Positions 35,061 through 44,296 of a DNA stretch of 64,000 nucleotides are shown here, one piece after another. Below the pieces are notes generated by a model that saw only the letters and a list, made by a program, of their open reading frames with translations, ran no database searches and was not told where the DNA came from. This DNA is from Pelomonas sp. SE-A7 (GTDB lineage: Bacteria; Pseudomonadota; Gammaproteobacteria; Burkholderiales; Burkholderiaceae_C). The position numbers were made by a program, and so were the translations under genes. The stretch lies in NCBI RefSeq assembly GCF_030345705.1, contig NZ_JAUASW010000001.1, positions 2,604,001-2,668,000 of the forward strand, written 5' to 3'. Position 1 is the stretch's first letter. Each line of letters begins with the position of its first letter.

Positions 35061-35819
35061 TCAGACAAACATGCCGCCCGAAGCCTCGATGCGCTGGGCA
35101 TTGATCCAGCGGCCGGCCGGCGCCAGCAGCGAGGCGATCACCGGACCGATGTCGTCCGGCACGCCGACGCGGCCGAGCGCCGTCTGGCTGGCGACAAAGC
35201 GGTTCACATCCGCCACATCGCGAACCAGGCCACCGCCGAAGTCGGTCTCGATGGCACCCGGCGCCACGGCGTTGACCGCAATGCCCCGCGGACCGAGTTC
35301 CTTGGCGAGATAGCGGGTCAGCACCTCGATGCCGCCCTTCATTGCCGCATAGGCCGAATAGCCCGGCAGCGCGAAGCGGGTCAGGCCGGTCGACAGATTG
35401 ACGATGCGGCCGCCATCGCTGATCAGCGGCAGCAAGGCCTGGGTCAGGAAGTAGGGCCCCTTCAGGTGGATGCGCATCAGCTCGTCGAACTGCTCGGGAG
35501 TGGTCTCGGCAAAAGCCTGGTGGATACCGATGCCGGCGTTGTTGACCAGGAAGTCGAACTGCTCGGCGTCCCAGACCTCGCGCAGCTGCTGGCGCAGTTC
35601 GACAACGAAGGCCGGGATGCTGTCGGTCTTGGCGATGTCCAGCGGCAGGATGACGGCCCTGCGGCCCAGTGCCTGGACCTCGGCCAGCAGGCTTTGCGCC
35701 TCTTCGCGCTGGCTGCGGTAGGTGAGCACCAGGTCAACGCCCTGGGCGGCAAGTTGCAGGGCGGTGTTGCGGCCCAGGCCGCGGCTGGCACCGGTGATGA
35801 GGGCGATCTTGGGGTCCAT
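35061..35819 (-). CDS. Short-chain dehydrogenase/reductase
   Basis: A 252-residue classical SDR. The cofactor motif is TGASRGLG (9-16), NNAG is at 93-96, and the catalytic residues are Ser143, Tyr157 and Lys161 (YSAYAAMK). The Arg after the Gly-rich motif and YRSQREE at 34-40 suggest NADP(H). The substrate is unknown. It is divergent from a LysR-type regulator, and a purine-rich site (AAGGAAACGGA) precedes its ATG. Confidence 0.92.
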   Translation of the reverse strand: MDPKIALITGASRGLGRNTALQLAAQGVDLVLTYRSQREEAQSLLAEVQALGRRAVILPLDIAKTDSIPAFVVELRQQLREVWDAEQFDFLVNNAGIGIHQAFAETTPEQFDELMRIHLKGPYFLTQALLPLISDGGRIVNLSTGLTRFALPGYSAYAAMKGGIEVLTRYLAKELGPRGIAVNAVAPGAIETDFGGGLVRDVADVNRFVASQTALGRVGVPDDIGPVIASLLAPAGRWINAQRIEASGGMFV

Positions 35820-35869
35820 GAGGATTCCGTTTCCTTGGTGGCGCGGCCCGGGATGGGCTGCGATGGATT

Positions 35870-35921
35870 CAGTCTATTAATCGCCAATGAAGAGATAAAT
35901 GGCGATTGATTGCTTAGACTG
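35870..35921. promoter_or_regulatory. Nested palindromic control region between SDR and LysR genes
   Basis: A perfect inverted repeat AATCGCCA (35879-35886) / TGGCGATT (35900-35907) is nested in an outer repeat CAGTCTA (35870-35876) / TAGACTG (35915-35921). AT-rich bases between them probably hold the divergent promoters. The layout fits binding of a LysR-type tetramer; assignment to the adjacent regulator is inference. Confidence 0.6.
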
Positions 35922-35950
35922 ATCAGGAAATCAGACCAATAGGAGCATCC

Positions 35951-36859
35951 ATGCAGCCGATTGCCGCCATGCAGGCCTTTGTCCGGGTGGCCGAGCTCAG
36001 CAGCTTCACCCAGGCGGCCGATCAGCTCGGCCTGCCCAAGGCCGCGGTCTCGGCGGCGGTACGTTCGCTGGAAGCAGAGCTGGGCACCCGGCTCTTGCAC
36101 CGCACGACACGGCGCGTTCAGCTGACCCAGGACGGCCAGCAAGCTCTGCAGCGCTGCCAGGACCTGCTGGCCGACTACGAGGAGCTGCAGCAGCTATTCC
36201 ATGGCGACGGTGCCCCGCTTGGCGGACGATTGCGGGTTGACATGCCAATGGGTGTCGCACGGAATGTGGTGCTACCGGCCTTGCCCGCGTTCCTGCAAGC
36301 GCATCCGCAGCTGGAACTGGACCTGAGCAGCACCGACCGCCGCGTAGACCCGGTCCGTGAGGGCTTCGACTGCGTGCTGCGAGTCGGCCCGCTCGGCGAA
36401 TCAAGCCTGGTGGCCCGGCCGCTGGGCCAATACCGGATGCTGAATGTGGCCAGCCCGGCCTATCTTGCGAGCCATGGCCGGCCGGAGTCTCTGCAAGACC
36501 TCGTGCAGCATCGGCTGGTTCACTACCAAGCCACCTTGGGACAGCGGGCCGCTGGATTCGAATACGTCGATGAGGCGCAGCAGGTCCGGTTCCAACCCAT
36601 GGCCGGCATGCTGACGGTCAACAACTCCGAGTCCTACCTGGCCGCCTGCCTGGCAGGTCTGGGCATCATCCAGACGCCGGCACCCGCCATGCGCTCGCTG
36701 ATCGACACTGGCCAGCTGGTCGAACTGCTGCCTCTATGGCAAGCAGCGCCCATGCCCGTCACCCTGCTCTATCCACACCGCCGCCATCAGCCCAAGCGGG
36801 TGCAGGTCTTCATGAACTGGCTGGCTGAGGTGATGCGGCCGTATCTGGCGGAGACCTAG
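35951..36859 (+). CDS. LysR-family transcriptional regulator
   Basis: A 302-residue regulator with an N-terminal winged helix (about 1-60, FVRVAELSSFTQAADQLGLPKAAVS-type LysR signature) and a periplasmic-binding-protein-like effector domain (about 90-295). It belongs by look to the group of LysR proteins that often control a neighbouring oxidoreductase gene. Divergent from the SDR gene with palindromes in between; it probably controls that gene and itself. Confidence 0.93.
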   Translation: MQPIAAMQAFVRVAELSSFTQAADQLGLPKAAVSAAVRSLEAELGTRLLHRTTRRVQLTQDGQQALQRCQDLLADYEELQQLFHGDGAPLGGRLRVDMPMGVARNVVLPALPAFLQAHPQLELDLSSTDRRVDPVREGFDCVLRVGPLGESSLVARPLGQYRMLNVASPAYLASHGRPESLQDLVQHRLVHYQATLGQRAAGFEYVDEAQQVRFQPMAGMLTVNNSESYLAACLAGLGIIQTPAPAMRSLIDTGQLVELLPLWQAAPMPVTLLYPHRRHQPKRVQVFMNWLAEVMRPYLAET

Positions 36860-36967
36860 CCTCAATCAACACAGCTTGCGCGCCAGACTCCGTTCAGACG
36901 CGACAGGTTGCGCAACGGAGCCCGGGGGCGGTACAGCTGGAGCGACAGACACCTTGCACGCTCCGAA

Positions 36968-36998
36968 ATGCAAAACGCCAACCCATTGGGTTGGCGTT
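36968..36998 (-). terminator. Rho-independent terminator after the initiator tRNA pair
   Basis: An 11-bp perfect stem AACGCCAACCC (36974-36984) with GGGTTGGCGTT (36988-36998), loop ATT. On the minus strand it is followed by TTGCATTTC. It lies 8 bases after the CCA end of the downstream tRNA copy. Confidence 0.85.
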
Positions 36999-37005
36999 GG
37001 CGACT

Positions 37006-37082
<77 letters not shown>

Positions 37083-37092
37083 ACTGATCTGT

Positions 37093-37136
37093 CTTCGTTC
37101 TCTAACGAAGAAGCCGCTCCTGGGATGAGCGGCTTC
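37093..37136 (-). other. Two hairpins in the spacer between the initiator tRNA genes
   Basis: CTTCGTT-CTCT-AACGAAG (37093-37110) and GAAGCCGCTC-N7-GAGCGGCTTC (37110-37136) lie side by side. On the minus strand the larger hairpin is followed by TTCGTTAGAG, so it may be a weak terminator or a processing signal between the two tRNAs. Confidence 0.6.
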
Positions 37137-37162
37137 AGCGATGGGCCTAGGCCCGAAATTGC

Positions 37163-37239
<77 letters not shown>

Positions 37240-37251
37240 ACTGAAGCTAGC

Positions 37252-37257
37252 AGTATA
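37252..37257 (-). promoter_or_regulatory. Probable -10 element of the initiator tRNA unit
   Basis: TATACT on the minus strand, ending 13 bases before the 5' end of the first tRNA. The -35 region would fall in the last codons of dsbD and has no good match, so the promoter is only probable. Confidence 0.45.
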
Positions 37258-37266
37258 GCGCAATTC

Positions 37267-39075
37267 TCAGAGGCCGGCGAGCGCGAGCGTCGATTGAAAG
37301 CGCTGGGCGTCCTGATAGCCGATCAGGCGAGCCTCACGGATCTCGCGACCCATGGCATCGAAGAAGACGGTTCCGGGAGGGCCGAAGAGCTTGAAGCGCT
37401 TAAGCAGTTCCTTGTCGGCTGGACTGTTGGCCGTGACATCTGCCTTGAGCAGCAAGGCCCCGGCAAGGCGCTGACGGACTTGTGCGTCGCTAAAGGTGTA
37501 GCGCTCCATCTCCTTGCACGACACGCACCAGTCGGCATAGAAGTCCAGCATGACTGGGCGCGCGGCACTTGCAATGGCGGCATCCAGCTCGGCCACACTG
37601 CGCACGGGCTGGAAACTCAGGCCGCCCTGGCCGCTTGGACCGCTGGTAGCAGACTCGGCGCGAGCCACCGACAGGCCCGCCAAAGGCTTCAGCGGATCGG
37701 TACCGCCGGCCGCTGCACCAAGCAATTGGAGCAAGCCGTAGACCAGTGCTACGACAGCCACCGTCTTGCGCAACCAGGTCCTGGGGCGGCCTGCCGCATG
37801 CCCGTGTTCGAAGAGCCCCAGCATCGCGGCCGAAGCAATCAACAGCGCCCCCCACAGCGCTTGCGCCAGCGGCGCCGGCAGCACTGGCTGCACGGTCCAG
37901 AGCGCAACGCCGAGCAGCAGCATGCCGAAGAAATGCTTGACGCCATCCATCCAGGCACCAGCGCGCGGCAGCAGAGCGCCGGCCGATGCGCCGAGCAGTA
38001 GCAGCGGCACGCTCATGCCGCAAGCCAAAGCAAAGAGCGCGGCACCGCCAATCAAGACGTCACGGCTCTGGCTCAAATAGACAAGGGCCCCTGCGAGCGG
38101 AGCGGCCACGCAAGGGCTGACGATCAGAGCTGAAACTCCACCCATAACAAAGACGCCAGCAAAATGGCCGGCCGGCAGCTTTTGCGATGCGCTCGAAAGC
38201 CCGCCGGTCATCGAATGAGGCAACTGCAACTCGTAGACGCCAAACATCGAGAGAGAGAAACCCACCAGAGTCGTTGCAAACAGGGCCAGCACCCATGGCT
38301 GTTGCAACGCCGCCGCCAGACCTTCACCAGCCAAGCCGGCCGCGACCCCAAGGCCTGTATAGACGAGGGCCATGCCAAGCGAATAGCTCAGCGCGAGCAG
38401 GAAGCTTCGACCCCGTGACGCCCTGGCCGCGCCTTCGCCAACGATGATGGACGAAAGAATGGGCAACATTGGCAGCACGCAAGGTGTCAGGGATAGCAGC
38501 AGCCCAGCCACGAAGAACACGCCCACGACGGTCCAGAAGCGTCCAGACTGCAGCGCAGCGTCCAGGCGGCCGGACTCAGTCGAAGTTGCAGCTGGAACGG
38601 ATTCGGATGCGGGCGACGATTTGCCCTTGGCCGCTTCGGCCGCTGGCAAGGTCACGTCAACGCTCGTCACCTGCGGCGGATAGCAGAGCCCCTTGTCGGC
38701 ACAACCCTGACCAGTCACCGTCAGCTTGAACGGCCCTGGCGCCGCACTCACGGGAACTTGCACCTCGAGCTGAGCACGGTAGATCTCGACCGTCTTCTGG
38801 AAAGTCTCGTCGAACTTGGTCTTGCCTGCAGGCATGACGAGTTTGCCCAGCGTAGCCCCATGCGCCTCGACTCGAAATTGCTCCCGGTACATGTAGTAGC
38901 CCGGCGCAATTTGGTAACGCACCTCAACAGTGTTCGCATCAACGGCCCTCACGGTGAGCTTGAAGGCCTGCTCGGGCTCCAGAAAGTCGTCATCGGCTCT
39001 GACCTGGAAGGAGCCCAAGGACAGCAGGATCAGGAGCGACAGCAATACGAGTCGTTGCAGCGACAAACGAAGCAT
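37267..39075 (-). CDS. dsbD: Thiol:disulfide interchange protein DsbD
   Basis: Carries electrons from cytoplasmic thioredoxin across the membrane to periplasmic disulfide isomerases and cytochrome c assembly. The 602-residue protein starts at ATG 39075 with a signal peptide (to about 26, VRADD). The periplasmic alpha domain has Cys pairs in QGCADKGLCYPP, the central eight-span part has TPCVLPM and SPCVAAPL, and the C-terminal thioredoxin-like domain has WCVSCK. All six redox Cys are present. It lies between the tRNA pair and the ribosomal protein terminator and appears to be a single-gene unit. Confidence 0.95.
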   Translation of the reverse strand: MLRLSLQRLVLLSLLILLSLGSFQVRADDDFLEPEQAFKLTVRAVDANTVEVRYQIAPGYYMYREQFRVEAHGATLGKLVMPAGKTKFDETFQKTVEIYRAQLEVQVPVSAAPGPFKLTVTGQGCADKGLCYPPQVTSVDVTLPAAEAAKGKSSPASESVPAATSTESGRLDAALQSGRFWTVVGVFFVAGLLLSLTPCVLPMLPILSSIIVGEGAARASRGRSFLLALSYSLGMALVYTGLGVAAGLAGEGLAAALQQPWVLALFATTLVGFSLSMFGVYELQLPHSMTGGLSSASQKLPAGHFAGVFVMGGVSALIVSPCVAAPLAGALVYLSQSRDVLIGGAALFALACGMSVPLLLLGASAGALLPRAGAWMDGVKHFFGMLLLGVALWTVQPVLPAPLAQALWGALLIASAAMLGLFEHGHAAGRPRTWLRKTVAVVALVYGLLQLLGAAAGGTDPLKPLAGLSVARAESATSGPSGQGGLSFQPVRSVAELDAAIASAARPVMLDFYADWCVSCKEMERYTFSDAQVRQRLAGALLLKADVTANSPADKELLKRFKLFGPPGTVFFDAMGREIREARLIGYQDAQRFQSTLALAGL

Positions 39076-39177
39076 GGTGGGGATCAAGGTCTGGCCGCGC
39101 GAAGCACGGATATATCGGGACAAGAAGGCGCGCAGCTTAGCGCCATTCGACGCCGGACGCCCGCGGCGGGCGATCCT

Positions 39178-39208
39178 AAAAAGAAAAGGCCAGCACTAGG
39201 CTGGCCTT
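39178..39208 (-). terminator. Terminator of the ribosomal protein superoperon (after rplQ)
   Basis: A 9-bp perfect stem AAGGCCAGC (39186-39194) with GCTGGCCTT (39200-39208). On the minus strand it is followed by TTCTTTTTAGG. It lies about 60 bases past the rplQ stop. Confidence 0.88.
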
Positions 39209-39269
39209 CTTGCTTCAGGAGCCCTGCGTTGAACGCACGAAGCGATCAACTCAAGGCCCTGCTGCCGAC

Positions 39270-39659
39270 TTACTCGACGGCTTCGCCGGCGGTCTCGCCC
39301 TCGGGACGGTCCACCAGTTCGACGAAGGCCATGGGAGCGTTGTCGCCCACACGGAAACCCATCTTCAGGATACGGGTGTAGCCGCCCGGACGGGTCTTGA
39401 AGCGCGGGCCCAGTTCGTTGAACAGCTTGCTGACGATGTCGCGGTCGCGCAGGCGGTCAAAAGCCAGACGGCGGTTGGCCAGGGTGGGTTCCTTGGCCAG
39501 GGTGATCAGGGGCTCGACAACGCGGCGCAGTTCCTTGGCCTTGGGGACCGTGGTCTTGATGGCTTCGTGCTGCAGCAGCGAGACGCACATATTGCGCAGC
39601 ATTGCCTTGCGGTGTTCGCTGGTGCGGTTGAGCTTACGGAGGCCGTTACGGTGACGCAT
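39270..39659 (-). CDS. rplQ: 50S ribosomal protein L17
   Basis: A 129-residue large-subunit protein starting MRHRNGLRKLNRTSEHRKAM, the canonical start. It lies 92 bases after rpoA and is the last gene of the alpha unit (rpsM-rpsK-rpsD-rpoA-rplQ). The C-terminal tail (ELVDRPEGETAGEAVE) is acidic, as in related betaproteobacteria. Confidence 0.98.
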   Translation of the reverse strand: MRHRNGLRKLNRTSEHRKAMLRNMCVSLLQHEAIKTTVPKAKELRRVVEPLITLAKEPTLANRRLAFDRLRDRDIVSKLFNELGPRFKTRPGGYTRILKMGFRVGDNAPMAFVELVDRPEGETAGEAVE

Positions 39660-39751
39660 GGTGCTATTTCCTTTCCTAGATTAATCCCAGCAGCCGTATC
39701 AGGTACTGCCCGGGTGCACCGGGTGGCTCTAGGCCACCCTTCCTTCAAAAA

Positions 39752-40741
39752 TTAACGCTTGTCCAGACCTTGCGGCGGCCAGTTTTCCAGGCGAGCGCCC
39801 AGAGTCAAGCCGCGCGAAGCCAGCACTTCCTTGATCTCGTTGAGCGACTTGCGACCCAGGTTCGGGGTCTTCAACAGCTCGGTCTCGGTACGCTGGATCA
39901 GGTCGCCGATGTAATAGATGTTCTCGGCCTTCAGGCAGTTGGCCGAACGCACGGTCAGCTCGAGCTCGTCGACCGGGCGCAGCAGGATCGGATCGAAGCT
40001 GCTGGTGCGCTGGGCCGGCTGATCGAAGGCATCGACCAGGTCGGTGCCTTGCAGCTGCGCGAAAACGGCGAGCTGCTCAACCAGGATCTTGGCCGAAGCA
40101 CGGATCGCTTCCTCGGGCGAAATGGCGCCGTTGGTTTCGATCTCCATGACCAGCTTGTCGAGGTCGGTACGCTGCTCGACGCGGGCGTTTTCAACGGCGT
40201 AGCTGACGCGCTTGACCGGCGAGAACGAAGCGTCCAAAACGATGCGGCCGATGCTCTTGGTCGGCTCGTCGCCATAACGGCGCATCGTGCCGGGCACATA
40301 GCCGCGGCCCTTCTCGACCTTGATCTGCATGTCCAGCTTGCCGCCTTGCGACAGATGGGCGATGACGTGGTCCGGGTTGATGATCTCGACGTCGTGCGGC
40401 GTTTGGATGTCGGCGGCCGTCACGGGGCCGTCGCCTTCCTTGCGCAGGACGAGGGTCACTTCTTCACGGTTGTGCAGGCGGAAAACCACGCCCTTGAGGT
40501 TCAGCATGATGTGAACCACGTCTTCCTGCACGCCATCGATGGCCGAGTACTCGTGCAGCACGCCGGCGATCGTCACTTCCGTCGGCGCATAACCCACCAT
40601 CGAGGACAGCAGCACACGGCGCAGGGCGTTGCCCAGGGTGTGGCCATAGCCGCGTTCGAACGGCTCCAGAGTGACCTTGGCGCGGTGACCGCCCAGGGGC
40701 TCCACATTGATGGATTTGGGTTTGAGCAGATTGGTTTGCAT
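39752..40741 (-). CDS. rpoA: RNA polymerase subunit alpha
   Basis: A 329-residue subunit, the same length as in enterobacteria. The N-terminal dimerisation domain includes GYGHTLGNALRRVLLSSM (about 32-49); the C-terminal DNA- and activator-binding domain (about 250-320) includes ANCLKAENIYYIGDL and TPNLGRKSLNEIKEVL. It is located between rpsD and rplQ, the conserved order, with a 123-base gap to rpsD. Confidence 0.98.
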   Translation of the reverse strand: MQTNLLKPKSINVEPLGGHRAKVTLEPFERGYGHTLGNALRRVLLSSMVGYAPTEVTIAGVLHEYSAIDGVQEDVVHIMLNLKGVVFRLHNREEVTLVLRKEGDGPVTAADIQTPHDVEIINPDHVIAHLSQGGKLDMQIKVEKGRGYVPGTMRRYGDEPTKSIGRIVLDASFSPVKRVSYAVENARVEQRTDLDKLVMEIETNGAISPEEAIRASAKILVEQLAVFAQLQGTDLVDAFDQPAQRTSSFDPILLRPVDELELTVRSANCLKAENIYYIGDLIQRTETELLKTPNLGRKSLNEIKEVLASRGLTLGARLENWPPQGLDKR

Positions 40742-40864
40742 GAGGTCTTTCTTTCAATACCCTCGGTTCGTTACACCGATAAGGCTGATGGACCAACCGG
40801 GCTGAGCCCGGACGAGGAAAAGCCGGCCGCACCCTCCAGGATGCCGCCGGCCAGAACGAGAGAC

Positions 40865-41488
40865 TTAACGCGAGTACAACTCAACGATCAGCGACTCGTT
40901 TATCTCGGCGCCGAATTCGTCGCGGTCGGGCGTCTTCTTGAAGACACCTTCCAGCTTGCCGCCGTCGACCTGAACCCAGGCCGGCAGGCCGATGGACTCA
41001 GCCAGCTTGAACGACTCGGTCACGCGCAACTGCTTCTTGGCCTTTTCGCGCACGGCGACGGTGTCGCCGGCCTTGACCAGGTAAGAAGCGATGTTCACGA
41101 CTTCACCGTTGACGGTGATGCCCTTGTGCGAAACCAGCTGACGAGCCTCAGCGCGGGTCGAGCCGAAGCCCATGCGGTAGACGACGTTGTCCAGACGCGA
41201 TTCCAGCAGGGTCAGCAGGTTGACGCCGGTGGAGCCCTTGCGGCGCTCGGCTTCGGCGAAGTAGCGGCGGAACTGACGCTCCAGCACGCCATACATGCGC
41301 TTGACCTTCTGCTTCTCGCGCAGCTGCAGACCGAAGTCGGAGGTGCGCTGGCCCGAGGTGCGGCCGTGCTGGCCAGGCTTGCTGTCGAACTTGGCCTTGT
41401 CGCTGATCGAGCGGCGGGCGCTCTTCAGGAACAGGTCGGTGCCTTCGCGGCGGGAAAGTTTGGCCTTGGGGCCGAGGTAACGTGCCAC
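40865..41488 (-). CDS. rpsD: 30S ribosomal protein S4
   Basis: A 207-residue small-subunit assembly protein (MARYLGPKAKLSRREGTDLF). The S4 RNA-binding domain is at about 98-160 (RLDNVVYRMGFGSTRAEARQLVSH). No zinc-binding Cys residues, so it is the Cys-free form. A 193-base spacer separates it from rpsK and may hold leader RNA or a promoter; no clear hexamer pair was identified. Confidence 0.98.
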   Translation of the reverse strand: MARYLGPKAKLSRREGTDLFLKSARRSISDKAKFDSKPGQHGRTSGQRTSDFGLQLREKQKVKRMYGVLERQFRRYFAEAERRKGSTGVNLLTLLESRLDNVVYRMGFGSTRAEARQLVSHKGITVNGEVVNIASYLVKAGDTVAVREKAKKQLRVTESFKLAESIGLPAWVQVDGGKLEGVFKKTPDRDEFGAEINESLIVELYSR

Positions 41489-41681
41489 TTTGAGTGTCCT
41501 TGTTCAAGCTGACGCAAAGGTCGTTAGCCGATGCGCGAGTCCGGCCGGTGTTTTAGTGGGCTCGGACGGTGGTCTCTGAGGAGCCGGCCATGCAAGGCCC
41601 AGGCACTTCAGCAAAACAGCCGGCGCGGCACTTGCGTGCCCGCCGGCGGTGGAAAACCGCGATTATCGCACCAAATGCGAA

Positions 41682-42086
41682 TTAGATGCGACGACGCTTT
41701 TGCGGGCGGCAGCCGTTGTGCGGCACCGGGGTCACGTCCGAGATCGAGTTGATCCGGATGCCCAGGGCAGCCAGGGCGCGAACCGACGACTCGCGGCCGG
41801 GACCGGGGCCCTTGATCTTCACGTCCAGGTTCTTGATGCCCTGCTCTTGAGCGGCACGGCCAGCCACCTCGGCCGCCACCTGGGCTGCGAACGGGGTCGA
41901 CTTGCGCGAGCCCTTGAAGCCCTGACCACCCGACGAAGCCCAGGACAGGGCGCCGCCTTGACGGTCGGTGATGGTGATGATGGTGTTGTTGAACGAGGCG
42001 TGAACGTGAGCGATACCGTCGGCAACGTTCTTGCGAACCTTCTTGCGAACGCGCTGGGCAGCCGAGTTATTGGGTGCTTTTGCCAT
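41682..42086 (-). CDS. rpsK: 30S ribosomal protein S11
   Basis: A 134-residue platform protein with the conserved core AHVHASFNNTIITITDRQGGAL and the C-terminal PHNGCRPQKRRRI typical of S11. It lies 29 bases after rpsM in the alpha unit. Confidence 0.98.
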   Translation of the reverse strand: MAKAPNNSAAQRVRKKVRKNVADGIAHVHASFNNTIITITDRQGGALSWASSGGQGFKGSRKSTPFAAQVAAEVAGRAAQEQGIKNLDVKIKGPGPGRESSVRALAALGIRINSISDVTPVPHNGCRPQKRRRI

Positions 42087-42115
42087 GATGACCTTCTTTC
42101 AATGCTTGCCGAGCG

Positions 42116-42481
42116 TCACTTCTTGCCGGTGGCGGCCGACTTGCGCGGACCCTTGCGGGTACGGGCATTCGTGCGGGTACGCTGACCGCGCATCGGCAGA
42201 CCACGGCGATGACGGAAGCCGCGGTAGCAGCCCAGATCCATCAGTCGCTTGATGTTGATCGACATCTCACGGCGCAGATCGCCTTCGATGGTCATGCGGC
42301 CGACTTCTTCACGGATCTTTTCCAGATCAGTGTCAGTCAGGTCCTTGACCTTCTTGTCGAACGGAATGCCGCAAGCGGTGCAGATCTTCTGCGCGGTCGT
42401 ACGGCCAATGCCGTAGATCGAGGTCAGACCGATCTCGGTGTGCTTTTGCGGCGGAATGTTGATACCAGCAATACGTGCCAT
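42116..42481 (-). CDS. rpsM: 30S ribosomal protein S13
   Basis: A 121-residue head protein (MARIAGINIPPQKHTEIGLTSIYGIG) with the C-terminal RGLPMRGQRTRTNARTRKG that reaches the tRNA sites. It follows rpmJ by 34 bases and begins the S13-S11-S4-alpha-L17 order. Confidence 0.98.
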   Translation of the reverse strand: MARIAGINIPPQKHTEIGLTSIYGIGRTTAQKICTACGIPFDKKVKDLTDTDLEKIREEVGRMTIEGDLRREMSINIKRLMDLGCYRGFRHRRGLPMRGQRTRTNARTRKGPRKSAATGKK

Positions 42482-42515
42482 GTGCGTCCTCTAATTCGCT
42501 CTAGTCGTGCTGCAA

Positions 42516-42629
42516 TCAGCCCTGGCGCTGCTTGTGGCGCGGATCGGTACAGATCACACGCACCACGCCCTTGCGGCGGATGATCTTGCAATTGCGGCAC
42601 ATTTGCTTAACAGATGCCGAAACTTTCAT
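42516..42629 (-). CDS. rpmJ: 50S ribosomal protein L36
   Basis: A 37-residue protein: MKVSASVKQMCRNCKIIRR then KGVVRVICTDPRHKQRQG. The zinc ligands Cys11, Cys14, Cys27 and His32 are present, so this is the zinc-containing (Cys+) form. It lies between infA and rpsM. Confidence 0.97.
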   Translation of the reverse strand: MKVSASVKQMCRNCKIIRRKGVVRVICTDPRHKQRQG

Positions 42630-42686
42630 GGTCTGCTCCTTGACCTACTCTTAATCGCTCAACGCGAGTCCGGGGTACTCAATCGC

Positions 42687-42905
42687 TCACTTCGCCCGGA
42701 ACACGATGCGAGCACGACTCAAATCGTACGGTGTCAGTTCCACGGTCACCTTGTCGCCGGGGAGGATGCGGATGTAGTGCATCCGCATCTTTCCGGAGAT
42801 GTGTCCGAGAACGACATGCCCGTTTTCCAACTTCACACGAAACGTGGCATTGGGGAGGTTCTCGAGAATCTCACCCTGCATTTGAATGACGTCGTCTTTC
42901 GCCAT
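42687..42905 (-). CDS. infA: Translation initiation factor IF-1
   Basis: A 72-residue OB-fold protein that binds the ribosomal A site during initiation. It starts MAKDDVIQMQGEILENLPNA and has the family GHISGKMRMHYIRILPGDKV. Its place between secY and rpmJ inside the spc cluster is typical of betaproteobacteria and differs from enterobacteria, where infA lies alone. Confidence 0.98.
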   Translation of the reverse strand: MAKDDVIQMQGEILENLPNATFRVKLENGHVVLGHISGKMRMHYIRILPGDKVTVELTPYDLSRARIVFRAK

Positions 42906-42962
42906 GCCTCGTATGCGTGTGTTGATGGGTTCTTTAATTTACTACCTGGTTCGTCCAGCCTT

Positions 42963-44276
42963 TCAGCTGGCCTTGAAATTTGCCTTCTTCAGCAGCGATT
43001 CATACTGCTGACTCATCACGTAGGACTGCACTTGCGCCCAGAAGTCCATCGTGACGACCACGATGATCAACAGCGAGGTCCCGCCGAAGTAGAACGGTAC
43101 GTTGTACTTCAGGTTCAGGAACTCCGGCAGCAAGCACACGCCGGTGATGTAGATGGCGCCGGCCATGGTCAGGCGAGACAGGATCTTGTCAATATGCTTC
43201 GCCGTCTGCTCACCCGGGCGGATGCCAGGGATGAACGCGCCGCTCTTCTTCAGGTTGTCTGCGGTCTCACGGCTGTTGAACACCAGGGCCGTGTAGAAGA
43301 AGCAGAAGAAGACGATCGCAGCAGCGTAGAGCAGCACGTAGATCGGCTGGCCCGGACGCAGCATGTCGGCGATGTCCTTCAGCCAGCGCAGGCTGTCACC
43401 GGTGGCGAACCAGCTGACCACCGTGGTCGGCAGCAGGATGATCGACGAGGCGAAGATCGGCGGGATCACGCCCGACATGTTGAGCTTCAGCGGCAGATGC
43501 GAGCTCTGGCCACCGTAGACCTTGTTGCCGACCTGACGCTTGGCGTAGTTCACCAGGATCTTGCGCTGGCCCCGCTCGACGAACACGACCAGGTAGGTCA
43601 CGACGACGATGATGGCAGCCACGATCAGGAAGGACACAGGGCCCATCGCACCGGTGCGAACCAGCTCCAGCAGGCCGCCGATGGCGCCCGGCAGACCCGC
43701 AGCGATACCGCTGAAGATCAGAATCGAGATCCCGTTGCCCAGGCCACGTTCGGTGATCTGCTCGCCCAGCCACATCAGAAACATCGTGCCGGCCACCAGG
43801 CTGGACACCGCGGTCAGGCGGAATCCAAAGCCCGGGCTGATCACCAGGCCGGCCGAGCTCTCAAGCGCCAGCGCAATGCTCAGCGATTGGAAGATGGCCA
43901 GACCCAGCGTGGCATAGCGCGTGTACTGCGTGATCTTGCGACGCCCTGCTTCGCCTTCCTTCTTCAGCGCTTCCAGGCTCGGCACCACGTACGACATCAG
44001 CTGGATGACGATGGAGGCCGAGATGTAGGGCGTGATGCCCAGCGCGAAGACGGTGAAGCGCGACAGCGCACCGCCCGAGAACATATTGAACAGGCTCAGG
44101 ATGCCACCTTCCTGACCCTTGAAGAACTGCTGCAGCTGGGCCGGGTCGATACCGGGCACGGGGATATGCGCCCCGATGCGGTAGACGACCAGCGCCAGCA
44201 GCAGGAACACAAGCCGGCGACGCAGGTCGCCGAACTTGCCGCTCTTGGCCAGTTGGTTAGCGGTGGTGGTAGCCAC
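42963..44276 (-). CDS. secY: Protein translocase channel subunit SecY
   Basis: A 437-residue, ten-span channel protein of the Sec translocon. Family segments include VVYRIGAHIPVPGID near the first spans, GITPYISASIVIQLM and a conserved FINSRETADNLKKSGAFIPGIRPG-like loop (here beginning VFNSRETADN). It lies between rplO and infA as in the spc cluster; secDF-yajC for the same machine are at 5649-8958. Confidence 0.98.
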   Translation of the reverse strand: MATTTANQLAKSGKFGDLRRRLVFLLLALVVYRIGAHIPVPGIDPAQLQQFFKGQEGGILSLFNMFSGGALSRFTVFALGITPYISASIVIQLMSYVVPSLEALKKEGEAGRRKITQYTRYATLGLAIFQSLSIALALESSAGLVISPGFGFRLTAVSSLVAGTMFLMWLGEQITERGLGNGISILIFSGIAAGLPGAIGGLLELVRTGAMGPVSFLIVAAIIVVVTYLVVFVERGQRKILVNYAKRQVGNKVYGGQSSHLPLKLNMSGVIPPIFASSIILLPTTVVSWFATGDSLRWLKDIADMLRPGQPIYVLLYAAAIVFFCFFYTALVFNSRETADNLKKSGAFIPGIRPGEQTAKHIDKILSRLTMAGAIYITGVCLLPEFLNLKYNVPFYFGGTSLLIIVVVTMDFWAQVQSYVMSQQYESLLKKANFKAS

Positions 44277-44296
44277 TGTGCCTTGGTCCTGTCGAT

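Noticed and set aside
41489..41681. Possible separate promoter for rpsD-rpoA-rplQ (GATAAT near the rpsK end)
   Set aside because: No acceptable -35 at 16-18 bases was found; the spacer may simply be leader RNA.
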